Source of the DNA: Colletotrichum lupini
Taxonomy: Eukaryota; Ascomycota; Sordariomycetes; Glomerellales; Glomerellaceae
Assembly: GCF_023278565.1 (NCBI RefSeq)
Contig: NC_064676.1
Location: 2,480,001-2,544,000, forward strand
Reading direction: 5' to 3'
Length of the DNA: 64,000 bases
The notes beneath the pieces are model-generated. The model saw only the letters and a list, made by a program, of their open reading frames with translations, did no database searches and had not been told where the DNA came from. Positions 11,299 to 23,550 of this stretch are shown piece by piece (the first letter of the stretch is position 1; every line of letters starts with the position of its first letter). The position numbers and the translations under genes are program-made.

Positions 11299-11360
11299 AG
11301 GACGCGGCAGAGCAATTGACCAATCAGAACCAGAGATGCCAATTGCCCATTTACATATCA

Positions 11361-11380
11361 AGTACGGAGTACTCCGTACT
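11361..11380. repeat. Perfect 20-bp palindrome AGTACGGAGT / ACTCCGTACT
   Basis: The two 10-base halves are exact reverse complements. The core TACGGAGTA/TACTCCGTA recurs in other intergenic parts of the window (3078, 13633, 25413, 58246). Confidence 0.8.
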
Positions 11381-11973
11381 ATGAAGAGGTCGTCATCCGA
11401 CTTAAGGTAGCATGCAAGGGCATAAGCTACCTCATGGCATGGCAGAGTTCATTCATCTTGCGACGATCTCTCTCAGGAGAATCAGATAGCCTCAGAGTTG
11501 CCTTGTGAACCCCTCCTGAAAGAAAGGCTCGAAATCTCAAAAGTCTGTCGATTCTCCATACTGATTTCTTGCATTGACGAGGGCGGAAGGAGATGCTTCA
11601 GACGCATGCTTCGTACGCCAAGGTGCCAATCTGGACACCAACTTTTTTTTTTCCGTTTTACCCAGACCCGGAGGCAAGTGTAGAGTTAATCGCATACACT
11701 GTGACGCACTATCGAAAACGAGCGCGCACTGTGAACATCGGAGCCTCACTTGTACACTGCAATGGCCCCAGTGAGCCTATGAGAACTGCGTGCCCTGAGT
11801 CAAGAGACTCAACGCTTAACAACAGGAGCTTTTCTCTGACATTGCAAGGCCCAGGGTAGACATGCTATCGTGAAAATTTCATTTGATTGCCTGGTTGGCC
11901 ATCTCCACACGGGGGATCTGCGCCGACTGCGTCGCAGTCACACTCGCACGGATGTGCGGCAGATCAAGCCCTG

Positions 11974-13009
11974 CTAGTCGTCAAGCTCTCTTCCAAAATC
12001 AATGAGCTTGAGCCTAGTCGCGTCCCTAGGATGGAACTGCGCGACCTTGGACCTGACGAGGAATCGCGCCGCTGCTGTTTCCTTTGAGAGCTTAACGTAC
12101 GCCGCAGTGCTATCGCCAGCTGCTTCAGCATGTTGATTCAGAAGCTGTTCTGTAAGATCGCGCATCTCGCGACCAGCAGCCGCTGCCTCGTCCGTATTGC
12201 CTTTTCCGCGGCCGGCATCCTCTTGGGATAAACCCCAAACTTCCTCGAGGCGTCGTTGTCGTTTATCCTCGTCCACATTGGATTTGACTTTGACAGGTCG
12301 GCCCTGGGCGTTGAAACCAGCACCGAGTTGATCCGAATCAATTTCCATCATGTCGCCCACGACAGGTCCGCCGAGGTCTTCCGCAGCTAGTTGACCTCCC
12401 AGGTGACCGTCAATGAAGTTTCTCAAAGCTTTGAGTAGCTTGGTTGTCTCCTTGTCGTAACGCTTCTTCTTTTGCCTCAGTTCGTCCAGTCTTTTCTTGG
12501 CTGCCTGTTCGGGCGTCAATTCCATCCTAGATTCGGCCTCGTCTTTGAGAAACAGAACTCGCTTCTCCAAACTCTGCTGGAGGGTTTTCTGGTCAGACAA
12601 ATTCGCCTGCTCAACTTCGAGCCTGCGTTTGGTCTGATCGAAAGTGGCTCCTTGACTCGTCAGATAGTCTTGGGACTCAACAACGGTCTGATGAGTCGTT
12701 CGCAGGGCAAGTAGCGCGGGTAGAACGGATTCCGAGAAAGGTACGAAGGGAGGCGTGCTGGCAACTTGCTCGAAAGCGCCTCTCATGACTTCATAAGGTT
12801 CTTGTCCTGGTCCAGGAACATTCTGGCTTGAGTTGGCATTTCGTTGAAGCTGTTCACGTATTAACTTATAGAACTCAACGAGCATAAATTAGGATGCATA
12901 CTGCGGCAAGCTCTTCCCGGTATTGCTCAATCTTCTCTTGGAGTTCTCGCAAGCTCTGATCCAGGCTCAAGGTGTACCTATCGCTGACGGGACGGGGTGT
13001 TTCGTCCAT
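11974..13009 (-). CDS. Centromere protein K (CENP-K / Sim4) kinetochore subunit
   Basis: Two exons on the minus strand: 13009-12902 and 12849-11974, giving 327 residues. The intron is 52 nt with a GTATGC donor and an AACAG acceptor, phase 0. The protein is mostly coiled coil: RYTLSLDQSLRELQEKIEQY at the N-terminus and QTKRRLEVEQANLSDQKTLQ with RLDELRQKKKRYDKETTK in the middle. The match to CENP-K rests on the segment LKALRNFIDGHL and the C-terminal FLVRSKVAQFHPRDATRLKL, which parallels the RHPEDPTRIRLE tail of vertebrate CENP-K. CENP-K/Sim4 belongs to the constitutive centromere-associated network (CENP-H/I/K/M) at the inner kinetochore. An in-frame ATG at 13102 could add 31 residues. The assignment is by motif memory, so moderate confidence. 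Confidence 0.75.
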
Positions 13010-15131
13010 GCTGTGCTGAAAGCGGTCGCTCAAAGTGAGAGGCTGCTGTGTGTTGTTGTATGTCCCTGATACAGGCCAAACAATCCGGTATTTTGGCGAC
13101 ACGGTGCAAATATCAGATAGAATGGCGCACGCGACCTCGAGAGGGTTTCCCGGAGGAAACGAAACACTTCAAGCAACGGTAGCACGCGCAGGTCTTCAAT
13201 CCGTCCTAAGCTCACGGCCCGTCGGAGCAATGGGCACGTCCAATGGTGTCGAGCGTCTGATTCGATCCTTGTCAGAATAATTAAGGCGACTTCGGGCGCT
13301 AGATCGTCTCTGCTTGTTTCATACGAGGTGTCACTGTGTGTCGGGTGCTATCAAGATTTCCGGGGGCGCAGACAGTCCGCGACTTGCACAGATGATGGCT
13401 CTGTCTTGGCTGTCAAGCAGTCTGGCGCGCTGTCAATCGCGATTCCTGACTCGGTGGACTGGATTAAAGAAGGAATTGTTTTAGTCGTCGGTAGGGCTGT
13501 GGCTGCTCATAACGATGACACTGGCAGCGACGAGGAAACTTGTTGAAAAGCAATCGATGCCTATCTCTCTCACATTGGCGAGACGTGTCGTGACGTTGTG
13601 CCGGTTCGCTTTGTGTACTCTGTAATACCCCGTACGGAGTATGGTGTGCAGGAGGTGTGTTGGTGCCGATGGGAGCATCCCCTTGCATTGGAAACAATGC
13701 AGAGCACCGCGTTGGAGGCAGGGTCGGTCGCAAGGCGCAAGGCGCAGCTTCCATTTCCCTCCCGCACCTTTTTCCTTTGGTCAATTAGTCTGCGGGAGAT
13801 GTGCGGAGGAAATGCACACGAAATAGCAAACACTGTGCGGCTCGCTGCATGGATCTGCCCAATGAAACATCCAATCCCCAGCATAGGCACATAGGTGGGA
13901 AGGCACACAGGTATCCGTACGGCATCAGAGTACCAGAAGGACCAGCTGGTTGCGCACCTCACGCTGCGGAAGGTACGTTAGGCACCTCCGGAGCGGGGGC
14001 CACCTTCTCCCCCATGTTGCTTAATCTGCCGGAAAGGTATCGTCTCTCACTGTGTGGATACCTCTCTTTTTCTGGTGCAGAGTGGAGACTTGTCGAGGCC
14101 AGGCCGCAAATGAGGCAAAGGCACTGGCTGCGTCAATGTAGAGGCCGTGCATCGAATTCAGACACTGTACTGGCCCTTGCCCCTAGGCGGGCACCGATGG
14201 GCTCCTGGCATTGGCGCCGCGCTGGCACTTGCGCTGCTTGTTCTGAGGAGAAAGCGTGAGAATATCTTGCCTTCCCATCCCGTTTCTCAAACCTCTTCGA
14301 GACATCCGGAGCCCCCTTCCAACCCATCTGTTTGCCCTGCACGGTTTTCTCTCCCCATCTCTTTTAATCACCGACTCGCCTCTTCGTCTCTCTCCTCGTT
14401 TGTCGAAAGCTTTTGGTGGGTTGTGTTTTTCCAACGGCGCAGCGCATCGGTCCCCCACAGTTTCGCTTCCCTCTCACGTGTCGCTTCCAAAAGCTATCCA
14501 GGTCCGACTACTCTGGCTTGACGGTCGGCGCGTTGCCATCATCGTTTCGTTGCTTAACAGCTCGACAAGCTTCAAGGAGACAAGGAACCTCACGCAAAGA
14601 AACATCAAAGCTCTGCTTGCAGACTTGATACCACGTCGCGATACATCGCAGCTTGGACTGTTCGGAAGAAAGGTTTGAGCTTCTGCATCCGAATCGCCTC
14701 CCAGATACAACCTTTGTCAATCATCAGCTCCTTCCCTCCCACCTTCTCTACCTCTTTTCCATCATCCACCTTCTTCCTGCCCGTCCGCTGCCTCATCGCC
14801 CAGCCTCGCCTTCCCTCCGCTTGACCTGAGTATCTTTGCGATTCTCACGATTTCGGAAGTCACCTCGAACCTGATAGGATAGGAGTCATCCTGAACCCAC
14901 ATCCCGATCTTTCAACTTCACGATCTCTGTCTACCCTACGACCTTTATCCTGCACGATCAAAGCCACTTCACCGAAGAGACATTCTCTGAACCCGATCCC
15001 GACTACGCCACTACACCAGCCCGTTTTCCTTTGAAAACCGTTGTGGTGTAGATAGTCGAATACAAACAAGCTCTTCTTGAACATACACGGAATTGCGAAA
15101 ACTTGTGTGAGACATTAACAACTAGCCCATC
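13010..15131. other. Divergent promoter region, CENP-K / KH-domain gene
   Basis: About 2.1 kb. It contains one TACGGAGTA motif (13633-13641). From about 14270 to 15130 there is a long pyrimidine-rich stretch, the expected promoter and 5' leader of the KH-domain gene. Open frames here (for example 13801-14678) have leader-like Ser/Leu/Pro composition and are not supported as genes. Confidence 0.5.
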
Positions 15132-16654
15132 ATGTCCGCGTCGCCCACCCAACCCGCCAACTCGGCCAAGCGCCCCCTCGAGGAGACCTCGTCCCCTTCG
15201 CGTAGCAACGACCAGCCCGACGCGAAGCGCCCAGCCTTGGACAAAATACTGAAGAGTGATGAGGAGGTTGAGATGGCGCAGCCACTCGACGCAACTACCA
15301 TCCCATCCACGGATGTGAACGGTGCCGACAAGACCAACGGCGCTGATACAAAGTCTGAGACTGGCGCCGAAGGTTCCGAGACGAAGCCTATCCAGAGCTC
15401 CGTTGCCGGCTCCGTTCCCGCGACCTCCACGCCCTCGGCAAGTCACGATGAGAGAGATTGGATTCACATTCGCGCTGTCATTTCCAGCCCGGAAGCTGCC
15501 ACCGTCATTGGAAAGGGTGGAGAAAATGTGTCAAACATTCGCAAGATGTCGGGTGCCAAGTGCACCGTCAGCGATTACCAAAAGGGGGCCGTTGAGCGCA
15601 TCTTAACCGTTAGCGGCGTTGTCGATGCTGCTGCAAAGGTTTGTAACTGAATCGCTCTTGCCCAGAGGAGTCGTAGCTAACCCAGTCGAATAGGCCTTCG
15701 GTCTCATCATTCGGACTCTCAACAATGAGCCTCTGGCCGAGCCATCCAGTGCCCAGTCAAAGACGTACCCTCTGCGCCTGCTCATCCCTCACATCTTGAT
15801 CGGTTCCATCATCGGAAAGGGCGGCGCTCGTATCCGCGAGATCCAGGAGGCTTCCGGTGCAAGGCTTAACGCGTCCGACTCCTGCCTGCCTCTGTCGACC
15901 GAGCGTTCGCTGGTGGTTATGGGTGTTGCTGACGCGGTTCACATCGCTACATACTACGTCGGCAGCACCCTGCTAGAGCAGCTGAATGACCGGTTCGGTG
16001 GACCTGCTGCCTCCGCATATGCGACAAGGAGTGGTGGCCCCGCTGGCGTTGTCCCTGGCGGCATGCAAGTTGTCCCATACAGCCCGCAGCCAACCACTGG
16101 CAACTACGGTAACCGCGATAACTACAACCGCAGACACGACGCTCGCGCCCAACATCACGGCCTGCCAGCTGCTCCGTACGGCGCGCAGCCCTACCCTCAC
16201 CAGGCAGCCCAGCCCAACCCGGCCATGCCCATTCACTACGGTGCGGCGCAGGCTGGCGGCTATGGCGCCGCTGCTCCTATGCAACCCCACGCAGGTGCTG
16301 CCATGCCTCAACCTCACGGCGCTCACCCAGCTCAGCCCGTTCACGGAGGAGCCATGCCAGGCGCGCCTTTGACCCAGCAGATCTACATCCCTAATGATAT
16401 GGTTGGAGCCATCATCGGAAAGGGCGGGCAAAAGATCAACGAAATACGCCAGATCAGCGGTAGTGTGATTAAGATCAACGAGCCGCAAGACAACAGCAAC
16501 GAACGCCTGGTCACAATCACGGGCACAGAGGAGTGCAACAGGATGGCGCTTTACATGCTCTACTCTCGTCTTGGTAAGTAGATTGAGGCCAAGGTCAGCA
16601 GGGTCGAGCAAAGTGCTAACAAGTACAACAGAATCGGAAAAACACCGGATCTAG
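15132..16654 (+). CDS. rnc1: Triple KH-domain RNA-binding protein (Rnc1 / PBP2 / poly(rC)-binding family)
   Basis: Three exons: 15132-15638, 15694-16573 and 16632-16654 (TAG), giving 469 residues. Three KH domains each carry a canonical GxxG loop written GKGG: KH1 about 110-170 (GKGG 127-130), KH2 about 192-265 (GKGG 210-213), KH3 about 393-460 (GKGG 411-414). The N-terminal 105 residues are disordered and carry a basic PxAKRP repeat. Between KH2 and KH3 is a long Pro/Gly/Ala/His/Tyr-rich linker. The KH, KH, long linker, KH layout is that of PCBP/hnRNP K proteins and their fungal relatives: fission yeast Rnc1 stabilises a MAPK phosphatase mRNA, and yeast Hek2/Pbp2 regulate mRNA localisation and telomeres. 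RNA binding is secure; the target is not known. The last exon holds only 7 codons after a split Glu. Confidence 0.9.
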
Positions 16655-17646
16655 CGTTGACGACGTTCATGACTTTACTGACTATCAAATTTTAGTTCGG
16701 CAAACCAAAATTTCGGGCGGAATGGCACAGTTTCTTTTCTTTCGCGAAACATCATCGCCGTGTTTGGGGGATATCGGATTGGTCTCTAGCGACATCTACG
16801 CCGCGAGACCCCGGCTACATCTGGAAAGGGGGACTGGTCTCGATCAGCTTCGGCAGATCAAAGGTGCTTTTAGAGGAGGTACTACTTTTAATAGTGCACT
16901 ACTCTCTTTTACTTCATCCATTCTCCAGCACATCTTGACTTCCTGCCCACTCTCATCACTATCACCGTCGCGCGCCCCATCGGTCGCCGCCCTGTTCGGC
17001 CCTGCTTGTCGTCCTATCACCCTCACTCACACAGCCCTGACGGTTATGACAGCCTTGACCCCTAGAATATCGTGACCCGTTCCCCAACATCGTCCTGATC
17101 AACTCTACCACATACATTCGTGCACTCTGCCCTACTACATTCTCTCTACCTGCCGTATGACACGCGCGCATATCTCGTCTGGTTGAGGAGCAGATCAATT
17201 CTTTTTCTTGCCCGCGCCTTGGCGCAGGAGACGAGGTCACAGTGGACACTGATAGTTTGGCCTCGTGAGAATGAGATTGCTAATCGATTCCCAATAGGCA
17301 TCGGACGAAGGCGGCAGTGACGAAGTTTGCTGGCTGGGGCTGAGACGCATCCACAACTCGGAATTCATGAGATGGACGTAGGAGACGGTAAGTGTTGACA
17401 TTCAATTTGCACGTGCTGATGACGCGCAGCAATCCTGCCTCGGATCAGAAGTAAGCCGCACAAGTTTGCACACAGGATATCGTGTTGATAGACGGTGGTT
17501 GGGGCACAAAAGTATATTACACATCTCGTCTCATCGTAATCCCATCATAAAGGTACAGTACGTAATCGTAGTCATCCCATCCTGGTAGCTTTCTCCTTCC
17601 AAGGAACAAACTTTCACATGGAACTAGCATTCAGTATATTCGGTCC
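16655..17646. other. Convergent spacer, KH-domain gene / ABM-like gene
   Basis: About 1 kb between two gene ends. Only short open frames without supporting splice or domain evidence occur; I see nothing further. Confidence 0.5.
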
Positions 17647-18480
17647 TCAGATTTGCTTCAGATTTACGTGATACTGTTCATCGTCAGTCAGTGATGCAGG
17701 CAAGTAAAAAGATATCGATGGCCTCGACAACAACATACCATGGAAATGTCCTTGCGGCCTGATCTCAGCAAGTGAATGTTATCAGATATGGCTGTAAACA
17801 AACTCAGTCAGCTTTCTTGCTAGAGCCTACGTGGGAAAACCTCCCTCGGCAGGGGGTTAATGTTGACCAAACTTACGTCCAGCCTTGGCTTTGGCGTCGA
17901 GGTGAGCCTGCTTACTATCCCATCCCAACAAGAGCGTCACAGCAGGGCCCTTCTCCCCGTCCCCGCCTCCGGAGGCGGCGTCCACGGCAAGGGGCGTCGA
18001 GATCTCGCCGTACGCGTGCCTGTGATACCCGACGACGCTCGCCCGCCCCTCCGCCAACCCTTTGGCAAACTCGGCCGTCTTGCCCGCGAACTCGGGTTCT
18101 ACGCCGTACGCTACAAAGACCTCTGTGCACGGCGCGCGGAGGACAACGGACGGCGGGTCCTGGTTCGCGGAGAGAAGGGGGACCTTGTAGAAGACGGGCG
18201 AGGAGGCGGCGACGACGGCTTTGAGGGAGGCGAACCAGGGCATGTAGGCCTCGGACGAGGCAAAGGCGGAGAAGGCGTCCGGGGAGGCCCACTCGATGAC
18301 CAGGACTGTTTTGGATGGGTCCTCGAGCTGAGTGCCCGTGTAGAGGGCGTCTACGCCGGGCACGGATTTGAGGGTCGAGGTTACGTCGGACCAGGCTGCG
18401 GGCGGTTGGGAGGGGGGCGAGGTGTCGTGGTTTTTGAAGGTGAAGGTTATGAATTCTGTAACTGGGGCGGAGGAGGCCAT
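17647..18480 (-). CDS. Dimeric alpha/beta-barrel (ABM-like) domain protein
   Basis: Three exons on the minus strand: 18480-17877, 17791-17739 and 17673-17647 (TGA), giving 227 residues; all junctions are GT-AG with agreeing phases. Unspliced, the frame would run on for a few residues and stop near 17857. Splicing extends it with ISDNIHLLRSGRKDISMYHVNLKQI, which fits the fold. Two ferredoxin-like repeats can be seen. The first (about 5-100) includes VLVIEWASPDAFSAFASSEAY, the VxxWxSxEAhxxf pattern of antibiotic-biosynthesis monooxygenase/stress-response barrels. The second (about 110-220) includes VTLLLGWDSKQAHLDA. No signal peptide. Catalytic activity cannot be told from the sequence; many fungal members are uncharacterised. 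Start chosen at MASSAPVTEF because upstream codons (to 18669) read like leader sequence. Confidence 0.78.
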
Positions 18481-21400
18481 TGTTTTTGATCCGGTTGACT
18501 TTGGAGAATGTAGAATGGTTGGGATGATTGATGGAGGTGGAAGAGGGGTGAGGTGTGTGAGATAGGTGTGTGAGATAGGTATCAGGTCCTCGAAGACACT
18601 TCGGATATGTAACTGTTTCCCCGGGGTTGAGTGGGACTTTATATCTTGGACAGTTATGATGCTATTCACGACTTTGGGTTTCCTGCAATCAACAAGTGAT
18701 TGACTTCGTCACGAAGTACGAGCACCTTCTACAAGGTTCTACATTCGAGGCGGGACGTTGCACTTCCATCCGGCCGCATCGGGACGTATAGGTCACGTGG
18801 TGTGGTGCGGTTCTACTCCGCACCGCAGGGCGAAGCTTCTGGTGACACAAGTCTCTAAGTTTGCGAATGTCGCAAGCCACATTGCGGCATGTCTTCTGCC
18901 GGTTCCTCAAGCCCGGTAGGTGTGCATGTTCTCTACCAAGGGATTAACAGGAGCCGGGAAAGACAGGCCCACGGGCTTTGATCGGATTGCTGAAGAAAAA
19001 GAGCGGGAGTTGAAATGACGGACGGGACAGCCATGCATCGGGCTCCGCACCAGTAGAGGCCGGCCGGATCCACTCCCGCTCGCTCCAGTTCCACGGAACC
19101 TCCGCCCAGCGACGGCGGTGATGAATCTCGGGCGCGTGGCCAACCTAGATGATCCTGAGCGGCACTTGCTCCCATGTGCATTCTTCGTGCAGATGATGAC
19201 ATCGAATGGAAAAAACACCCCAAGTCTGATCATAGCTTGACGCTAGTAATAGCGCACCTTCTTGTGGGCAGGGCATTCCAACGGTTGAGACCCGGCTCAG
19301 AAGTTGTCTGGCCTTGAAACCACGAAAGGGTGAGGCACAGGAATGCCACCATTCCGACGATTGCTTCTCCTCATCGGCAGTGGGCTGGCTGGCTTGCGCT
19401 TTCCTTACATGGGGGTGGGAGAAAGTACCGTGCTTGCCCAGGCGCGCCCAGGTTTGCTGAATGCTGTCTTTCGGGCATCGCAAGTTGACTTAGGGCTGAG
19501 GTGAAATCAATAAAAGGCTTTTTGGTGTGGCTTTCGATGTCGCAACCAGTTTCTTAACCTGCAGGAAGCTTACAAGGTTGACTCGTGTGGACCACGATGC
19601 TACACCCTTCCTCACCGTCACTCGGTAGTCACTGAATGACAAGCAACGTTGTGCGAGAGCCCCAGCATCGTGGCACCACTACACGCATGCGAAGCTTGCT
19701 CGCTAGCACCGCCTGCATTGTCGCGGGAAAAGAACGACAGGCAGTCCTTGACCACACTAACTGGAATGCATAAAGGCGGTCTTGTGACACCAGATCTCGC
19801 AGTGAGCGCTATCGCTGTGCCACTTGACTGCACGTAGCCGAAAAACCAGTGGTCCGTCCTCGGCCGTATTCGAGCTGCTAGGCACGCTGACTGCATCGTA
19901 GAGTTGCAGAGAAAAAGCAAACTCGTCAACGGCTGTCGAGCGTGCTACAAGAACCACAACCTAGCATGCGTTTTCAAGGTCTAGGTGTCTTTGAAAATGG
20001 CCTCAGTTAGATATGTGCGAGCCCACCTACGCAGAGACTATTTCTGTCGCTGTCGAATTTGCTGCCATTGGCCCATGACGTCGCTTGAATGTAGTGGCAG
20101 GTCAAGGGGCTTCTCAGCTTCAGATGTCCTGCCAGTCAATGCCTCCATGACTTGGGTTCCACGGTTTGCGACTCGTTGTGGATGGGTCTTGCTTGCTGGG
20201 TCGTTAGCTAATTGACTATGGGTAATAGAGTTTGGTGTTGAAACTCTGACAAGGGACGCAAGCGATGGGGACCTTGCTGACGGCCGACCCGATGCGTCGG
20301 ACGAGTCGTTCCTTGGGTCCAAAATTGGGTTGTGACAGTGGTGAATGCAGAACATCGGATTATGCAGAGACGGGGCGGAAGACTGCAAGCTGGAAGTCAT
20401 TGCGAGGGCTGAGGTTCGTAATCGAGCCATCATATGAGATGTCTTCGAAGAGATGGTGTTTTCGCAAAGCTACGAGATAGCCGAGTTCAACTTCACAGCG
20501 CCCATCGGCTTCTGTCCGAGGTCTAGATTGGAGCAGCTGGTTTAAAGTGGAGGACGTTGGGTTAACCATTGCGCGAAGCTGAGGCCCAGTCCGCCCCTCC
20601 GTGCTGCATTCAAGCTGCCCCAGGTCCACGATGTCCTCACATTCCGCAAACAAGGGTGTGAGTCGTCATCGGCGTGGAAATGGAAATGTCTCCAGACTCC
20701 AAGTGGCAGGGGTAGAAAAGCAATTGCCAGCGGGGAGACTGTCTGGTGTTCCGTGATTGCGACATCTCAAATCCAGAGTTGGATGCTTCGTCAAGTAATT
20801 GATTTGGTTGGATCCGCTTTATCTGTGATGTGAATTAACTCGCAAGGCCAACTCAAGGTGGCAACGGATTTCCAGCTGCAAAATGGATCAATCGGACACA
20901 TTACTGATTCGAATTTTCTCGCTGGATTGTGAGCGTGTATGCTCTCGCTTGGCAGCTAGTGTCGCTCCTTCGTGTGGTTCTGGAAGGGCCGAGGACACAA
21001 AAGATCCTTTTGTGCATGATGTATCGTCACTTCGGGTCCTCGGGGGGGGGGATCTCCAAACGTCTCTTCCCCTGGTTGACCACTAGAGTATGAAGCACAG
21101 ACTAGAGGATGCGGCATGGCAAATTTAAGTGGCCGCTTTGACGCCAGGCCGATGGTAGTCCGCCACCTAGCACTGCGGTGAAAAGGAGACGGATGAGAGA
21201 CGGACTGGTGCCAGGTGGATGGCATAGGTGTCGGCGAAAGCTGAGGGATGGAGAGTTGGCGGCAGCGGCTGGTGCCAAGTCAGGCGATCCCATGAACCGT
21301 TTCCTCGTTCCTTGCAGTGGCCGTGTCTGCTCCTGTCGGTACGTACCAACGAAGAGATGTGACTGAGCAATCAGCAGTGTCTATTTCGAGATCCCCGTTA

Positions 21401-23550
21401 AGGTAATTAATTAGCTTAAACGCTCTCTCGTCAGTAGATGGAACACGCTGTAGCAGAACGTCGCATCATCTGAGCCATGTGTGGGCTCATCGGGAGCGAG
21501 ACACCACCAACAATGACCGCTGGAAATTGGATAATAATGAGTATTTATGTCAGCGTAGCAGGTTTGTTGACCACACCCGTACAGATAGATGGCCGGGGAA
21601 ATTCCCTCGAGGGGCGAGACCGCCAGAGCATAGAGGTATGTGGGTAAAGCTACCTACCTTGTGAGGGTCGATTTAGCGGTTGGAACTGCTGGCCGCAACC
21701 CCGTCTTGGTTCTTGACTTCTTCCAGTTGTCTCCAGGCTTTGGTTGGAGGTCAAGTCAACAATGCTGCTCCGCCTCGAAGCATCTCTTCCTCGATGTACC
21801 TTGGCTAGCACGCCATGCCCGAAACTTGGCTCTTGTTGGCGGCCTAGGCTAGGCTGGCCTCGTGCGTGAAGTGGTACTCGAGGCTTGATGTTTGTTTCCA
21901 AGTTTCCAGAGCTTACACCGTGCTTCGTACACTAGGTTCCGCCCTATCCCGGCTGTTGGGAAACGTAGCCATTCCGTTTCGAGGCCTCGCGTGAGATGGG
22001 TGAGTATCCGTAACATGGGGCATTTCGAAATGGATGCGAGCAAGAGTTGCAAGACGAAGCGAATTCGAAGTTGCCGAAAGCTTTGATTGCCTCGGAGGTG
22101 GTACTGTTGCCTTGAGGCGAACCACTGCACACAAAAAAAAAAAGTGTCCGCCTGCAAATGGGAGCAGCTTCGGAAGCAAGTGGGTTGCGGGAGATCTCGA
22201 CGTCTCGTCACCCCCTGGAATGGGACGAGTGGGTTACCTAGGAGCCTGCGAGGTGCTGCGCTGGTCGCTTCATTGGGTGAAATCGCGGTCCACTGAGCAG
22301 GAAGCGGAAATCGCGTTGGCTCAGCCCTGTTCGGTTGTGATCTGTTCCTTGCACTGAGTGGGAAAGTTACTTTGCAATTGGGAGAGTATCCGCGCCGCAT
22401 TGTGGCACCCAGTGGCACTCTTCTTGCAGAAGATGCCAATAGTGTAATGCCGTCAGGCTGCAGCTCCACGAATTGTCAGTGGGAACCCTTACTGCGTAGA
22501 AATCTACGTACGCGCTTCAATTCACGCCGCGGTCAAATAAATGGAGCGTTACCTGACCTTGGGTTAGAGATGGAAAGAACTGAGGTCGGCTGGTTGGGTG
22601 GTCCTTCGAGTCCTCAGGTGCAGGTACGTACCTGTCTTACATGAGAATGGAGGAAGTTGCAGTCGGGAAGGAGGTGCCTGCCTCTAGGCCCTAGGTACCT
22701 GCGCCAGGGAAATTCAATGGCCCACACCCCCTGGCTTAGATGATTCCACCCAATCAGAACGGGGTAATCTCGTTTTTAATTTCCACACCCATGTCTGCGC
22801 TGTCGGCGGCGCAGTTGACAATTGCGACGATGGCATGCACAACTTCACCAGACGGCGGGAACATTGCGCCCAACTTTGCTGGGCTTCCCCCTTCTGTGCC
22901 TTACTTCGTCACAGCCTGTGCCTGTGCCTCTCCAGGTTTTCGCTCCCTCCCAATGTGATGCCCATGAGGCCATCGTGTGTACCTTGCCTAATTGGGTCAG
23001 GATGTCCCCGACTCACCCCTCTCTCTGTCTACACCCGTAGAACCTGGTATTTTCGCTGAATGTCAATGTCAATGGGACCCCCCAGACCATGGAAGAGAGG
23101 AGGAAGGAAGCCATGGGCCATTGCCTTGCACCCCCTTGCCGCGCGCCCGGAGCACTCACGGTTCACCTCACCACCCTCACCCTCGGGGTGCAGTACTAGC
23201 AGGGGTCATGCTCACCTCACCTCCTCTTCTTTTCCTATCCCTCCTGTCGTCGTCTGCTCTTTCCTTCTCTTTCCTCTTTCCCTCCTTACCCTCAACCCAA
23301 GTCCCAGTCACTTTACCCCGTGCCGTTGTGCGTCTCATCATCTGGCTTCAGCCTGACACTCTTTTAAATATAGTCATTCATTAACCCGTCGCATAGACAC
23401 TTCATTCTCCCTTTTTCCAAAACCAACCTTCTCACTTTCGAACTTCCAGTCGCTCGTTCCTGGACCTTTTCAGTCTTTTTTATTTTAGACCTAACTTCTA
23501 ATCAACACCTCTCCAACACTCAAACGACCTCGTCGACTCAATCCATCAAA
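18481..23550. other. 5 kb gene-free region upstream of the GPI-protein gene
   Basis: No coding region can be supported over 5 kb. The longest frame (minus 21849-22469, 206 codons) has no domain, splice signals or protein-like composition. Local features are a tandem GTGTGTGAGATAG-type duplication near 18555-18580 and short homopolymers. The last 350 bases (about 23200-23550) are strongly pyrimidine-rich and carry a TATA-like box: the promoter and leader of the next gene. Confidence 0.5.
23362..23372 (+). promoter_or_regulatory. TATA-like box of the GPI-protein gene
   Basis: TTTTAAATATA lies about 180 bases upstream of the ATG at 23551. It is preceded by a CT-rich tract (about 23216-23310) and followed by a pyrimidine-rich leader, a layout usual for strongly expressed fungal genes. 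Inference only. Confidence 0.4.

Larger units (their letters stand above)
11072..11973. other. DUT1 promoter and CENP-K 3' flank
   Basis: About 900 bases without a supportable gene. It contains the MCB palindrome (11291-11298) and a perfect 20-bp palindrome (11361-11380). The part nearest 11974 is the CENP-K 3' flank. Confidence 0.55.

Noticed and set aside
13801..14678. Overlapping frames of 152 and 140 codons upstream of the KH-domain gene
   Set aside because: Different frames of a CT-rich leader; no motif and no consistent splicing to the KH exons.
21849..22469. 206-codon open frame on the minus strand
   Set aside because: Ser/Arg/Pro-rich random-like composition, no domain, and equally long partial frames overlap it on both strands.
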